From contig NZ_JBMMGT010000037.1 of assembly GCF_049366555.1 (NCBI RefSeq), positions 1 to 19,193 on the forward strand: a stretch of 19,193 nucleotides of DNA, in the 5' to 3' direction. Source of the stretch: Avibacterium volantium_A. Its GTDB lineage: Bacteria; Pseudomonadota; Gammaproteobacteria; Enterobacterales; Pasteurellaceae. The notes beneath the pieces were generated by a model that saw only the letters and a program-made list of their open reading frames with translations, was not told the origin of the DNA and ran no database searches. This document shows positions 1 to 6,456 of this stretch, piece after piece. How positions within the stretch are numbered: the stretch's first letter is position 1; each line of letters starts with the position of its first letter. The position numbers were made by a program, and so were the translations under genes.

Positions 1-39
1 AAGCGTGCCATTTTTATTGAGATATGTGAGAATTACAAA

Positions 40-573
40 TTATTCCTCAATCGCTAACTCTTTCAAATATTGAAAGATTTCACGATAGGCTTTTGGTGGT
101 TTGTTTTGTGCTTTTTCTTTTTGCGCTGCCCGGATTAGGTTGCGCAGATGTTGGCGATCAGCATCAGGATAGTCATTCAGCACATTGCTTAATGCTTCGT
201 CCCCTTTGGTGATAAGTTCATCACGCAGTAATTCTAATTTATGCAACAGCGCTTGTTGGTGATTGTGTTTATTCTCGATTTTATCCAAGGCTTCTTGGAT
301 CGGCTCAGCATCTACTTGACGTAGTAGCTTGCCAATATATTGTAGCTGGCGGCGTTTTGCTTCTTTTTGTAAGCGTTGAGCGAGCGCGATGGCATCAAGA
401 ATATTTTCTTCCAATGGAATTTTTTCTAAGTTGGTTTTGGTTAGATTTACCAATTTTTCACCCAGCTGTTTTAAGGCTTCCGCATCACGTTTTATTTCAC
501 TTTTGCTTACCCAAATAATTTCTTCTTGTTCTTCATCTTCCCAATCAAATTGTTCTTTTCTACGTTTTGCCAT
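40..573 (-). CDS. darP: DarP (YjgA) ribosome biogenesis factor
   Basis: A 177-residue, highly charged, mostly helical protein with no signal peptide or membrane segment. It matches the DarP/YjgA family (E. coli homologue about 183 residues), a cytoplasmic factor that associates with late precursors of the 50S ribosomal subunit. Family features seen are the acidic N-terminus after MAKRRKE, the IKRDAEALKQLGEKLVNL segment (about 27-44), the RRQLQYIGKLLRQ segment (about 74-86), and the C-terminal LRNLIRAAQKE and YREIFQYLKEL helices. The ATG at 573 has GGAAAA just upstream on the minus strand, which supports this start. The gene is divergent from pmbA. The 39 bases beyond its stop, to the window edge, hold nothing I can assign. 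Identification is by remembered family resemblance. Confidence 0.93.
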   Translation of the reverse strand: MAKRRKEQFDWEDEEQEEIIWVSKSEIKRDAEALKQLGEKLVNLTKTNLEKIPLEENILDAIALAQRLQKEAKRRQLQYIGKLLRQVDAEPIQEALDKIENKHNHQQALLHKLELLRDELITKGDEALSNVLNDYPDADRQHLRNLIRAAQKEKAQNKPPKAYREIFQYLKELAIEE

Positions 574-610
574 AAGGTTTTCCTAAATCTAAATGCGCTA
601 AATGGGCGTT

Positions 611-640
611 AGTGTAGCATAATTTCGGCTAAATTAGCGA
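611..640 (-). promoter_or_regulatory. Probable darP promoter (extended -10)
   Basis: Read on the minus strand, TGCTACACT (TACACT at 616-611, TG at 619-618) is an extended -10 element. It would start transcription near 604, about 30 nt before the darP ATG. There is no good -35 match. Inferred from sequence only. Confidence 0.4.
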
Positions 641-663
641 GATAAGAGAAAATGGGATAGAAT
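634..663 (+). promoter_or_regulatory. Probable pmbA promoter
   Basis: TAGAAT at 658-663 is a good -10, with a weak TTAGCG -35 candidate at 634-639 (18-nt spacer). Transcription would begin near 670, followed by the AAGAGG Shine-Dalgarno at about 679-684. The bases after the -10 (AATACGGCAA) are also found after the -10 of the ybgC promoter. Confidence 0.4.
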
Positions 664-691
664 ACGGCAAATTTTGATAAGAGGTTAAAAA

Positions 692-2041
692 ATGCAACAA
701 AATCCTACCGCACTTTTAAAACAGCAAGAACAAGAATTGCGTGAGGCTGTGAGTTATGCCATTGATATTGCAACAAAAGCGGGCGCAAGCGCGGAAGTTG
801 CCGTGACCAAAGTGAATGGGCTTTCTGTTTCCACACGTTTGCAAGAAATTGAAAATGTGGAATTTAATAATGATGGGGCATTAGGTATTTCTGTTTATTT
901 AGGCCAACAAAAAGGCAATGCGTCCACTTCTGATTTAAGCCCTGTGGCGATCAAAAATGCCGTGGAAGCCGCTCTTGCCATTGCAAAATATACGTCGCCT
1001 GATGATTGCGCAGGCTTGGCTGATCGCGATTTAATGGCGTTTGATGCGCCAGATTTATCCCTTTATCACCCCGCTGACATTGATGCGGATCAGGCGGCAA
1101 CGTTAGCATTGAATGCAGAAAAAGCCGCGTTGGATTATGATGAGCGTATTGTGAATAGTGAAGGAGCAGCCTTTAATTCTCATACTGGTGTGCGAGTTTA
1201 TGGCAACAGTTATGGAATGTTACAGAGCTATTTGTCTAGCCGTTATTCCCTTTCTTGTTCGATGATTGCGGGGGAAAATGATCAGCTTGAGCGTGATTAT
1301 GAATATACCATTTCACGTTATCCAGATAAGTTAGAAAATCCCGCTTGGGTGGGGGAAAATGCGGCGAAAAAAGCCTTATCACGTTTAAATCCGCAAAAAA
1401 TTGCGACCCAAGAAGTGCCAGTAGTGTTTTTAAATGATGTGGCAACAGGGTTGATCAGTCATTTGACCGCAGCGATTAGTGGCGGCAGTTTATACCGTAA
1501 AGCGAGTTTTTTATTAGATGCCTTAGGCAAGCAGATTTTGCCAGATTGGTTTCACATTAGTGAACGTCCACATTTAATTGGGAAATTGGCTTCTTCACCT
1601 TTTGATAGTGAAGGCGTGCGAACTCGTGATATGGAAATTATTGAGCAAGGCATTTTGCAAACTTACTTATTAACCAGTTATAGTGGGCGAAAACTCGGTA
1701 TGCAAAGCACGGGCCACGCGGGTGGTATTCATAATTGGTTAGTAAAACCAAATTTGCAAGGTGGATTGACCGCACTTTTAGAAAAAATGGGAACGGGCTT
1801 GCTAGTTACGGATCTAATGGGGCAAGGCGTTAATCTCGTTACTGGTGATTATTCCCGTGGTGCAGCAGGATTTTGGGTGGAAAATGGGCAAATTCAATAT
1901 CCTGTGGCTGAAATTACCATTGCAGGATCACTTCCCGAAATGTTTAAGCAAATTGTCGCCGTGGCGGACGATGTTGAACACCGCTCTAACATTCAAACTG
2001 GTTCAATCTTGTTAGAAAAAATGAAGGTATCAGGAAATTAA
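692..2041 (+). CDS. pmbA: PmbA/TldE metalloprotease subunit
   Basis: A 449-residue cytoplasmic protein matching PmbA (TldE; E. coli 450 residues). This is the partner of TldD in a heteromeric zinc protease that trims microcin and modified-peptide leaders and degrades unfolded peptides. Family knowledge: the catalytic HExxxH motif lies in TldD, and none is seen here, as expected for TldE. Recognisable blocks are an N-terminal domain (about 15-200, including VEFNNDGALGISVY) and the C-terminal barrel domain with SPFDSEGVRTRDMEIIEQG (about 309-327), STGHAGGIHNW (about 339-349) and NLVTGDYSRGAAGFWVENG (about 386-404). The ATG has AAGAGG 7-8 nt upstream. Two uptake-sequence cores lie inside the gene (707-715 and 1769-1777). 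tldD is not in this window. Confidence 0.96.
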   Translation: MQQNPTALLKQQEQELREAVSYAIDIATKAGASAEVAVTKVNGLSVSTRLQEIENVEFNNDGALGISVYLGQQKGNASTSDLSPVAIKNAVEAALAIAKYTSPDDCAGLADRDLMAFDAPDLSLYHPADIDADQAATLALNAEKAALDYDERIVNSEGAAFNSHTGVRVYGNSYGMLQSYLSSRYSLSCSMIAGENDQLERDYEYTISRYPDKLENPAWVGENAAKKALSRLNPQKIATQEVPVVFLNDVATGLISHLTAAISGGSLYRKASFLLDALGKQILPDWFHISERPHLIGKLASSPFDSEGVRTRDMEIIEQGILQTYLLTSYSGRKLGMQSTGHAGGIHNWLVKPNLQGGLTALLEKMGTGLLVTDLMGQGVNLVTGDYSRGAAGFWVENGQIQYPVAEITIAGSLPEMFKQIVAVADDVEHRSNIQTGSILLEKMKVSGN

Positions 2042-2050
2042 TTTTATAAA

Positions 2051-2093
2051 TGAGAATTATTCTTATTGACAAGAATTTTTAGTTTGCTAGAAT
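2051..2093 (+). promoter_or_regulatory. Fur-box-like operator and strong promoter
   Basis: TGAGAATTATTCTTA (2051-2065) matches the 7-1-7 Fur consensus TGATAATnATTATCA at 11 of 14 defined positions. It directly abuts a perfect -35 TTGACA (2066-2071). After a 16-nt spacer comes an extended -10, TGcTAGAAT (TAGAAT 2088-2093). Predicted start is about 2100. Bound Fur would block RNA polymerase, so transcription should rise in iron starvation. No protein-coding gene begins between here and the terminator ending at 2221. Confidence 0.7.
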
Positions 2094-2099
2094 GAAAGC

Positions 2100-2221
2100 G
2101 TTTGTTAAGTATTGTTGTTGAAAATGATGATTCATTTTTAAGATGCTCCAAACAAGTAGAGTAGAAAGTAAATTCGTTAGGGTATTTAAAAGGCTGAGAC
2201 TTATATCTCGGCCTTTTTTTT
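2100..2221 (+). ncRNA. Candidate Fur-regulated small RNA, about 120 nt
   Basis: The stretch between the Fur-type promoter and an intrinsic terminator has no plausible reading frame. It contains a perfect 7-bp hairpin, AAAATGA (2121-2127) with TCATTTT (2132-2138), loop TGAT. A probably unpaired linker (about 2141-2187) includes GCTCCAAACAAG (2145-2156). It ends in the terminator hairpin with an 8-U tail, a typical Hfq-binding 3' end. By analogy with RyhB and with HrrF, the Fur-controlled sRNA described in nontypeable Haemophilus influenzae, it may spare iron by repressing iron-using proteins. I do not recognise the RyhB core here and cannot tell whether this is an HrrF homologue. The alternative is a long pmbA 3' UTR, but the dedicated promoter argues against that. 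Confidence 0.65.
2188..2221 (+). terminator. Rho-independent terminator of the small RNA
   Basis: Stem AGGCTGAGA (2191-2199) pairs with TCTCGGCCT (2206-2214) with one G-U pair and a 6-nt loop. Flanking A and T bases extend it, and eight Ts follow (2214-2221). Confidence 0.9.
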
Positions 2222-2229
2222 GCTACAAT
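2221..2229 (+). promoter_or_regulatory. Possible hpt promoter (extended -10)
   Basis: TGCTACAAT (2221-2229) is an extended -10 placed directly after the terminator U-run. The -35 position (TTATAT, 2201-2206) is weak. It would give a leader of about 50 nt for hpt. Confidence 0.4.
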
Positions 2230-2285
2230 TTCACCGTTTTTAACTCAATCATTTCGCCATTGGCGGGCTTAAAGGTAAATTAATA

Positions 2286-2828
2286 ATGAAAAAACACTAT
2301 GTAGATGTGATGATTTCGGAACAAGATGTGCGTGCAAGAATTAGCGAATTGGGCCGTGAGATTACGCAATATTATCATCAACAAAAGGTAGAAAAGCTGG
2401 TTGTGGTTGGCTTGTTGCGTGGTTCATTTATGTTTATGGCAGATCTGGTGCGTGAAATTGATTTACCGGTGGAAGTGGAATTTATGACCACCACAAGCTA
2501 TGGCAGCGGAATGACGACAAATCACGATGTGAAAATTAGCAAGGATCTTGATGGCGATATTCGTAACGAACAGGTTCTCATTGTAGAAGATATTATTGAT
2601 ACCGGCTACACCTTGCAAAAAGTGCGTGAAATGCTAAAACTGCGTGATCCCGCTTCATTGCGTATTTGTACTTTATTGGATAAACCTTCGCGCCGTGAAG
2701 TGGAAGTGCCAGTGGATTGGGTAGGTTTCACAATTCCTGATGAATTCGTGGTGGGCTATGGCATTGATTACGCACAGCGTTATCGTAATTTGGGTTACAT
2801 TGGGAAAGTGGTTTTGCAAGAAGCGTAA
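2286..2828 (+). CDS. hpt: Hypoxanthine phosphoribosyltransferase
   Basis: A 180-residue purine salvage enzyme (E. coli Hpt 178 residues) that joins hypoxanthine, and less well guanine, to PRPP to make IMP or GMP in the cytoplasm. The diagnostic PRPP-binding motif VLIVEDIIDTGYTL is at about 97-110. The pyrophosphate-binding loop GLLRGSFMFMADLV is at about 42-55, the flexible-loop region with MTTTSYGSGM at about 67-76, and the C-terminal VDWVGFTIPDEFVVGYGIDY block that contacts the base is at about 143-162. The ATG at 2286 is preceded by AAAGGT. The gene follows the small-RNA terminator, so it is probably transcribed from its own promoter. A hairpin terminator shared with the convergent gene lies downstream. 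Confidence 0.97.
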   Translation: MKKHYVDVMISEQDVRARISELGREITQYYHQQKVEKLVVVGLLRGSFMFMADLVREIDLPVEVEFMTTTSYGSGMTTNHDVKISKDLDGDIRNEQVLIVEDIIDTGYTLQKVREMLKLRDPASLRICTLLDKPSRREVEVPVDWVGFTIPDEFVVGYGIDYAQRYRNLGYIGKVVLQEA

Positions 2829-2864
2829 TTTTTGTAGAGTTTGTAGAGATAGTGGAGATAAAAG

Positions 2865-2892
2865 AAAGGCTTGTTTTTTAACAAGCCTTTTT
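2865..2892. terminator. Bidirectional terminator between hpt and the convergent gene
   Basis: A perfect 11-bp stem, AAAGGCTTGTT (2865-2875) with AACAAGCCTTT (2880-2890), has a TTTT loop and a T-run for the plus strand. It also lies just past the stop of the minus-strand gene ending at 2898, though the U-run is weaker in that direction. Confidence 0.88.
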
Positions 2893-2897
2893 AATCA

Positions 2898-3212
2898 TTA
2901 CAGTGTATTTTGTTGTTTAGAAGCCAGTTTTGCTAACGCTGCATCACAACTTTTCATCTGTGTTGCAAGTTCCATTTCAAGAATCTGTTTTTTGCTTTGG
3001 TTTAGCTTACTCTTAATTTTGTTTAACTGGGTGTGTGTACCCGGTTGTTTTTCCGCTTCGGCAATGAGGTTTTCGGTTTCTTTAAAGAGTTTGGCGCATT
3101 GCTGAGGGATTGCATTTTTCTCTGTTTGTTGTGGTGCTGCTGAAATTGAAACGCTCATAAATGCAGTTGCAGCAAGCGTTGCCATGAACATAATTCCCTT
3201 CATTATTTTCAT
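2898..3212 (-). CDS. Small secreted two-cysteine protein (DUF5339-like)
   Basis: A 104-residue protein with a clear signal peptide: MKIMK, a hydrophobic stretch to about residue 24, and likely cleavage near SISA-A (25/26). The mature part is about 79 residues, helical and rich in Lys and Gln, with exactly two cysteines (C39, C89). This suggests a periplasmic helical hairpin closed by a disulphide. The pattern (Cys, AEAEKQPG, SKLNQSKKQI, Cys) resembles the short Pasteurellaceae proteins grouped as DUF5339, whose function is unknown. That assignment is from memory. The ATG at 3212 has AGGGAG just upstream, favouring this start over the internal Met4. The gene stands alone, convergent with hpt and divergent from cydA. 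Confidence 0.8.
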   Translation of the reverse strand: MKIMKGIMFMATLAATAFMSVSISAAPQQTEKNAIPQQCAKLFKETENLIAEAEKQPGTHTQLNKIKSKLNQSKKQILEMELATQMKSCDAALAKLASKQQNTL

Positions 3213-3344
3213 TAAAACTCCCTTATTTTCAATCTGTAAAAATATAATAAAAAATGAGCTTTGCGAAAGTTAGCAAAATCTGAGGGGAAAGTCTAGTTAT
3301 TCATCATTTTTTATTCTATTTTGCGAGGTAACGCACAATTCTTG

Positions 3345-3372
3345 TTGTAAAAATGTTAAGAGAAACTATAAT
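3345..3372 (+). promoter_or_regulatory. Possible distal cyd promoter
   Basis: TTGTAA (3345-3350), a 16-nt spacer and a perfect TATAAT (3367-3372) predict a start near 3379. That would give a cydA leader of about 250 nt, with the FNR-like site about 40 nt downstream of the start. Confidence 0.4.
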
Positions 3373-3415
3373 TTGAAGCTTGTCAAAAAAGCGCATACTT
3401 TCTATGGGTTTATTT

Positions 3416-3429
3416 TTGATTTAAATCTA
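3416..3429. promoter_or_regulatory. FNR-like site upstream of cydA
   Basis: TTGAT-TTAA-ATCTA matches the FNR consensus TTGATnnnnATCAA at 9 of 10 defined bases. Family knowledge: the E. coli cyd promoter is controlled by FNR and ArcA according to oxygen. FNR control here is inferred. Confidence 0.5.
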
Positions 3430-3431
3430 AA

Positions 3432-3453
3432 AAATGTGATCGGTGTTACATTT
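3432..3453. promoter_or_regulatory. CRP-like site upstream of cydA
   Basis: A 22-bp near-palindrome with half-sites AAATGTGAT and TTACATTT. The core is TGTGA-n6-TTACA against the consensus TGTGA-n6-TCACA, and both AAA/TTT flanks are present. By count it matches the CRP consensus at 17 of 22 positions. Its centre lies about 82 nt upstream of the start predicted from the proximal -10, a spacing used by class I CRP activation. Confidence 0.6.
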
Positions 3454-3512
3454 TTTACTATTTTTTATCCACACTTTTAGTAGTAGAATACATACCGATC
3501 TTGGGTTATCTG

Positions 3513-3518
3513 TATAAT
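3513..3518 (+). promoter_or_regulatory. Possible proximal cyd promoter -10
   Basis: A perfect TATAAT at 3513-3518 lacks a recognisable -35, as expected of an activator-dependent promoter. Transcription would begin near 3525. A TAGAAT at 3484-3489 is an alternative. Confidence 0.45.
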
Positions 3519-3546
3519 TCTTGTGAAGATAATTCAATTAACTTGG

Positions 3547-3623
3547 CTTAAGGGTGTACCTTTAAGATTTTGGGGTGATTACACAGTAATCATTGGTTTA
3601 GAACTTGTAATATTTACAAGGAG
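3547..3623 (+). promoter_or_regulatory. cydA leader with three tandem hairpins, the last over the SD
   Basis: Three short inverted repeats follow one another. CTTAAGGG (3547-3554) pairs with CCTTTAAG (3559-3566), including one G-U. TGATTAC (3576-3582) pairs perfectly with GTAATCA (3586-3592). CTTGTAA (3604-3610) pairs perfectly with TTACAAG (3614-3620). The Shine-Dalgarno AAGGAG (3618-3623) overlaps the 3' arm of the third hairpin, 5 nt before the cydA ATG, so folding would limit ribosome access. The hairpins are visible in the sequence. A regulatory role is inferred, and the palindromes could instead be DNA sites. Confidence 0.5.
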
Positions 3624-3628
3624 TTGAG

Positions 3629-5191
3629 ATGTTAGACGTTGTTGAACTCTCTAGATTGCAGTTTGCATTAACTGCGTTATATCACTTCTTGTTTGTGCCA
3701 TTAACATTGGGTTTATCTTTCATTCTTGTGATTATGGAAACCCTTTATGTGGCAACAGGCAAAGAAGTTTATAAAGATATGACAAAATTCTGGGGTAAGT
3801 TATTTGGTATTAACTTTGCCTTAGGGGTAACAACTGGTATTACAATGGAATTCCAGTTCGGGACTAACTGGTCATATTATTCACATTATGTGGGCGATAT
3901 TTTTGGTGCACCACTGGCAATTGAGGCATTATTAGCCTTCTTCTTAGAATCTACCTTTGTTGGGTTATTCTTCTTCGGTTGGGATCGTTTATCAAAAGGT
4001 AAGCACTTACTCTCAACATACTGCGTGGCTTTCGGTTCAAACCTTTCTGCAATGTGGATTTTGGTGGCAAATGGCTGGATGCAAGCACCAGTAGGCTCAG
4101 ATTTCAATTTTGAAACAATGCGAATGGAAATGACCAGCTTTATGGATCTTTGGTTAAATCCAGTTGCACAAAGTAAATTCCTCCACACGTTATCTGCAGG
4201 TTATGTTTCAGGCGCATTCTTTGTTTTAGCAATTAGTGCTTATTACATCTTAAAAGGACGTGATATTGGTTTTGCTAAACGTTCTTTCTCCGTCGCTTCT
4301 GTATTCGGTATTATTGCCGTTGTGTCTGTGCTAATTATGGGTGATGAATCTGGTTATGAAATCGGACAAAAACAACCAATGAAATTAGCCGCAATGGAAG
4401 GTGAGTGGCATACTGAACCCGCACCAGCTAACTGGAATATGATTGTGGTGCCAAATCAAGCAGAAAGACATAATGATTTTGCCTTACAAATTCCTTACGC
4501 CGCAGGGATTATCGTAACTCGTTCATTGGATAAAACCTTTGCAGGGATTAACGATATTTTAGTGGTGAATGAACAACGTGTTCGTCAAGGTATGGTGGCT
4601 TATGGTTTGCTTGAGCAATTAAGAGCAGAGAAAAAAGCCGGTCAAATCAATGAAGAAACCAAAGCACAATTTGATGCAGTGCGTGGTGATCTTGGTTATG
4701 GCTTACTATTAAAACGCTATACAGACAAAGTGGTTGATGCAACAGAATCACAAATTAAGCAAGCAATCTTAGATACTGTACCTAATGTTGGGCCAACATT
4801 CTGGGCGTTCCGTGTAATGATGGCAGCAGGTGGCTTAATTCTTATCTTAATGATTGCCGCCGTGGTACAAAATGTGCGTAAAACAGTGGGTAAAAGCCGC
4901 TTCTTGTTACACGCATTATTGTGGGGACTTCCACTTCCGTGGCTTGCCATTGAAAGTGGTTGGTTCTTAGCGGAATATGGTCGTCAGCCTTGGGCTATTT
5001 ACGATATGTTACCAGTTGGTGTGGCAGCATCGAACTTAACCACTGGCGAATTATGGTTCTCAATCGGTCTGATTTGTGCCCTTTATACTATTTTCTTAGT
5101 AGTGGAAATGTACTTAATGTTTAAATATGCTCGTCTTGGCCCGAGTGCATTAAAAACAGGTCGTTACTACTTTGAGCAGTCATCTAAATAA
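3629..5191 (+). CDS. cydA: Cytochrome bd ubiquinol oxidase subunit I
   Basis: A 520-residue inner-membrane protein, almost collinear with E. coli CydA (522 residues). It oxidises quinol on the periplasmic side and carries haems b558, b595 and d, reducing oxygen to water with high affinity. Key residues are in place: His19 and His186 (haem ligands), Glu99 and Glu107 (proton path), and Lys252 and Glu257 in the quinol-binding Q-loop. Met397 corresponds to the b558 ligand Met393 of E. coli, and Glu449 in AEYGRQPW to E. coli Glu445. The Q-loop is the long type, with GDESGYEIGQKQPMKLAAMEGEW at about 238-260. The ATG follows AAGGAG. cydB begins 14 nt after the stop, so the two are co-transcribed. 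Confidence 0.98.
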   Translation: MLDVVELSRLQFALTALYHFLFVPLTLGLSFILVIMETLYVATGKEVYKDMTKFWGKLFGINFALGVTTGITMEFQFGTNWSYYSHYVGDIFGAPLAIEALLAFFLESTFVGLFFFGWDRLSKGKHLLSTYCVAFGSNLSAMWILVANGWMQAPVGSDFNFETMRMEMTSFMDLWLNPVAQSKFLHTLSAGYVSGAFFVLAISAYYILKGRDIGFAKRSFSVASVFGIIAVVSVLIMGDESGYEIGQKQPMKLAAMEGEWHTEPAPANWNMIVVPNQAERHNDFALQIPYAAGIIVTRSLDKTFAGINDILVVNEQRVRQGMVAYGLLEQLRAEKKAGQINEETKAQFDAVRGDLGYGLLLKRYTDKVVDATESQIKQAILDTVPNVGPTFWAFRVMMAAGGLILILMIAAVVQNVRKTVGKSRFLLHALLWGLPLPWLAIESGWFLAEYGRQPWAIYDMLPVGVAASNLTTGELWFSIGLICALYTIFLVVEMYLMFKYARLGPSALKTGRYYFEQSSK

Positions 5192-5205
5192 TTAGGAGCC
5201 TAACT

Positions 5206-6342
5206 ATGATTGATTACGAATTTTTACGTTTTGTTTGGTGGGTTCTCGTTGGTGTATTACTGATTGGCTTCGTAGTAACCGATGGATTTGATATGGGCGT
5301 TTTAACACTATTACCATTTGCAGGTAAAAAAGAAGTGGAAAAACGCATTATGATCAACTCAATCGCTCCCCACTGGGACGGAAACCAAGTGTGGTTATTA
5401 ACTGCTGGTGGTGCAATGTTTGCAGCTTGGCCATTGGTTTATGCAACCTCATTCTCAGGTTTCTTTATTGCAATGATCTTAGTGTTAGCGGCGTTATTCT
5501 TCCGTCCAGTGGGCTTAGAATATCGCGCTAAAATCGACAATCCATTATGGCGCAAACTATGGGATTGGGGCTTATTCATTGGTGGGTTTGTGCCATCAGT
5601 AGTATTTGGTGTGGCCTTTGGTAACTTATTACAAGGTGTGCCATTCTATTTCAATGATATGCACCAAATTTTCTACACAGGATCATTCTTTGAATTATTA
5701 AACCCATTTGCCTTACTTTGTGGCTTAATTAGCTTATCAATGCTCATTACGCAAGGCGGTGCGTGGTTACAATTAAAAACCACTTCTGAATTGCGTGAGC
5801 GTGCAAGAGTGATTACCCAAGTTGGCGCAATGACAACCTTAATCACTTTCGTATTAGCAGGCGTGTGGTTATACTTCAAAGATGGCTATGTGGTAACTAG
5901 CGTAGTGGATCACAATGCACCTTCATCACCATTAACAAAACAAGTGGCAGTTGAAGCGGGCGCGTGGTTTAAAAACTACTTTGATGCCCCTGTATTGTTC
6001 ATCTTCCCTGCTTTAGCGGTAGGTGGTGCGTTATTAAATGTATTGGCATCGAAAGCAAACCGCTGTGGTTTTGCCTTCTTGTTCTCATCATTAACAATGG
6101 CTGGTGTGATCTTAACTTGTGGCGTGGCAATGTTCCCATTTGTAATGCCATCAAGCTCTCACCCTGATATGAGCCTATTAATGTGGGATTCAACATCAAG
6201 CCAATTAACCTTAACCTTAATGCTTGGTTTTGCATTAGTGTTTGTGGTGATCTTATTGTCTTACACCATCTGGTCATACATCAAAATGTTTGGTCGTTTG
6301 GACAGTGATTTCATCGAAGACAACAAAAACTCATTATACTAA
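5206..6342 (+). CDS. cydB: Cytochrome bd ubiquinol oxidase subunit II
   Basis: A 378-residue polytopic inner-membrane protein (E. coli CydB 379 residues). It pairs with CydA in the bd oxidase and supports haem assembly and the proton and oxygen channels. The N-terminus shows the strongly conserved GFVVTDGFDMGVLTLLPF (about 21-38) and APHWDGNQVWLLTAGGAMFAAWP (about 54-76) blocks, followed by several hydrophobic helices and a short charged C-terminus. The ATG has AGGAG upstream. The stop overlaps the Shine-Dalgarno of cydX, which suggests translational coupling. Its length and conserved motifs give no sign of damage. Confidence 0.97.
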   Translation: MIDYEFLRFVWWVLVGVLLIGFVVTDGFDMGVLTLLPFAGKKEVEKRIMINSIAPHWDGNQVWLLTAGGAMFAAWPLVYATSFSGFFIAMILVLAALFFRPVGLEYRAKIDNPLWRKLWDWGLFIGGFVPSVVFGVAFGNLLQGVPFYFNDMHQIFYTGSFFELLNPFALLCGLISLSMLITQGGAWLQLKTTSELRERARVITQVGAMTTLITFVLAGVWLYFKDGYVVTSVVDHNAPSSPLTKQVAVEAGAWFKNYFDAPVLFIFPALAVGGALLNVLASKANRCGFAFLFSSLTMAGVILTCGVAMFPFVMPSSSHPDMSLLMWDSTSSQLTLTLMLGFALVFVVILLSYTIWSYIKMFGRLDSDFIEDNKNSLY

Positions 6343-6353
6343 GGAGCGAAATT

Positions 6354-6452
6354 ATGTTTTATGTTTTATGGGTAGTGGGTGTCTTGTTTGCCATAATGCT
6401 AAGTGCAGTGATTACCATTGGCATTGAAAAAACAGGTAAATTTGACGAGTAA
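6354..6452 (+). CDS. cydX: Cytochrome bd small subunit CydX
   Basis: A 32-residue single-span membrane peptide, MFYVLWVVGVLFAIMLSAVI (residues 1-20), then TIGIEKTGKFDE. The perfect Shine-Dalgarno AAGGAG (6341-6346) overlaps the cydB stop, and the ATG follows 7 nt later. E. coli CydX is 37 residues with the same layout: aromatic N-terminus, one helix, then a conserved Glu (here Glu25) and a charged tail. CydX binds CydA and is needed for stable haem incorporation and full oxidase activity. Position between cydB and ybgE, size and composition all agree. It is short enough to be missed by standard gene calling. Confidence 0.93.
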   Translation: MFYVLWVVGVLFAIMLSAVITIGIEKTGKFDE

Positions 6453-6456
6453 GTCA

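Noticed and set aside
2092..2121. A 9-codon frame (MKAFVKYCC) between pmbA and hpt
   Set aside because: Its ATG lies in the -10 element, before the predicted start of transcription, and has no ribosome site.
6418..6456. Upstream TTG start extending ybgE by 13 codons
   Set aside because: It would overlap cydX by 35 nt and has no Shine-Dalgarno. The ATG at 6457 fits both spacing and family length.
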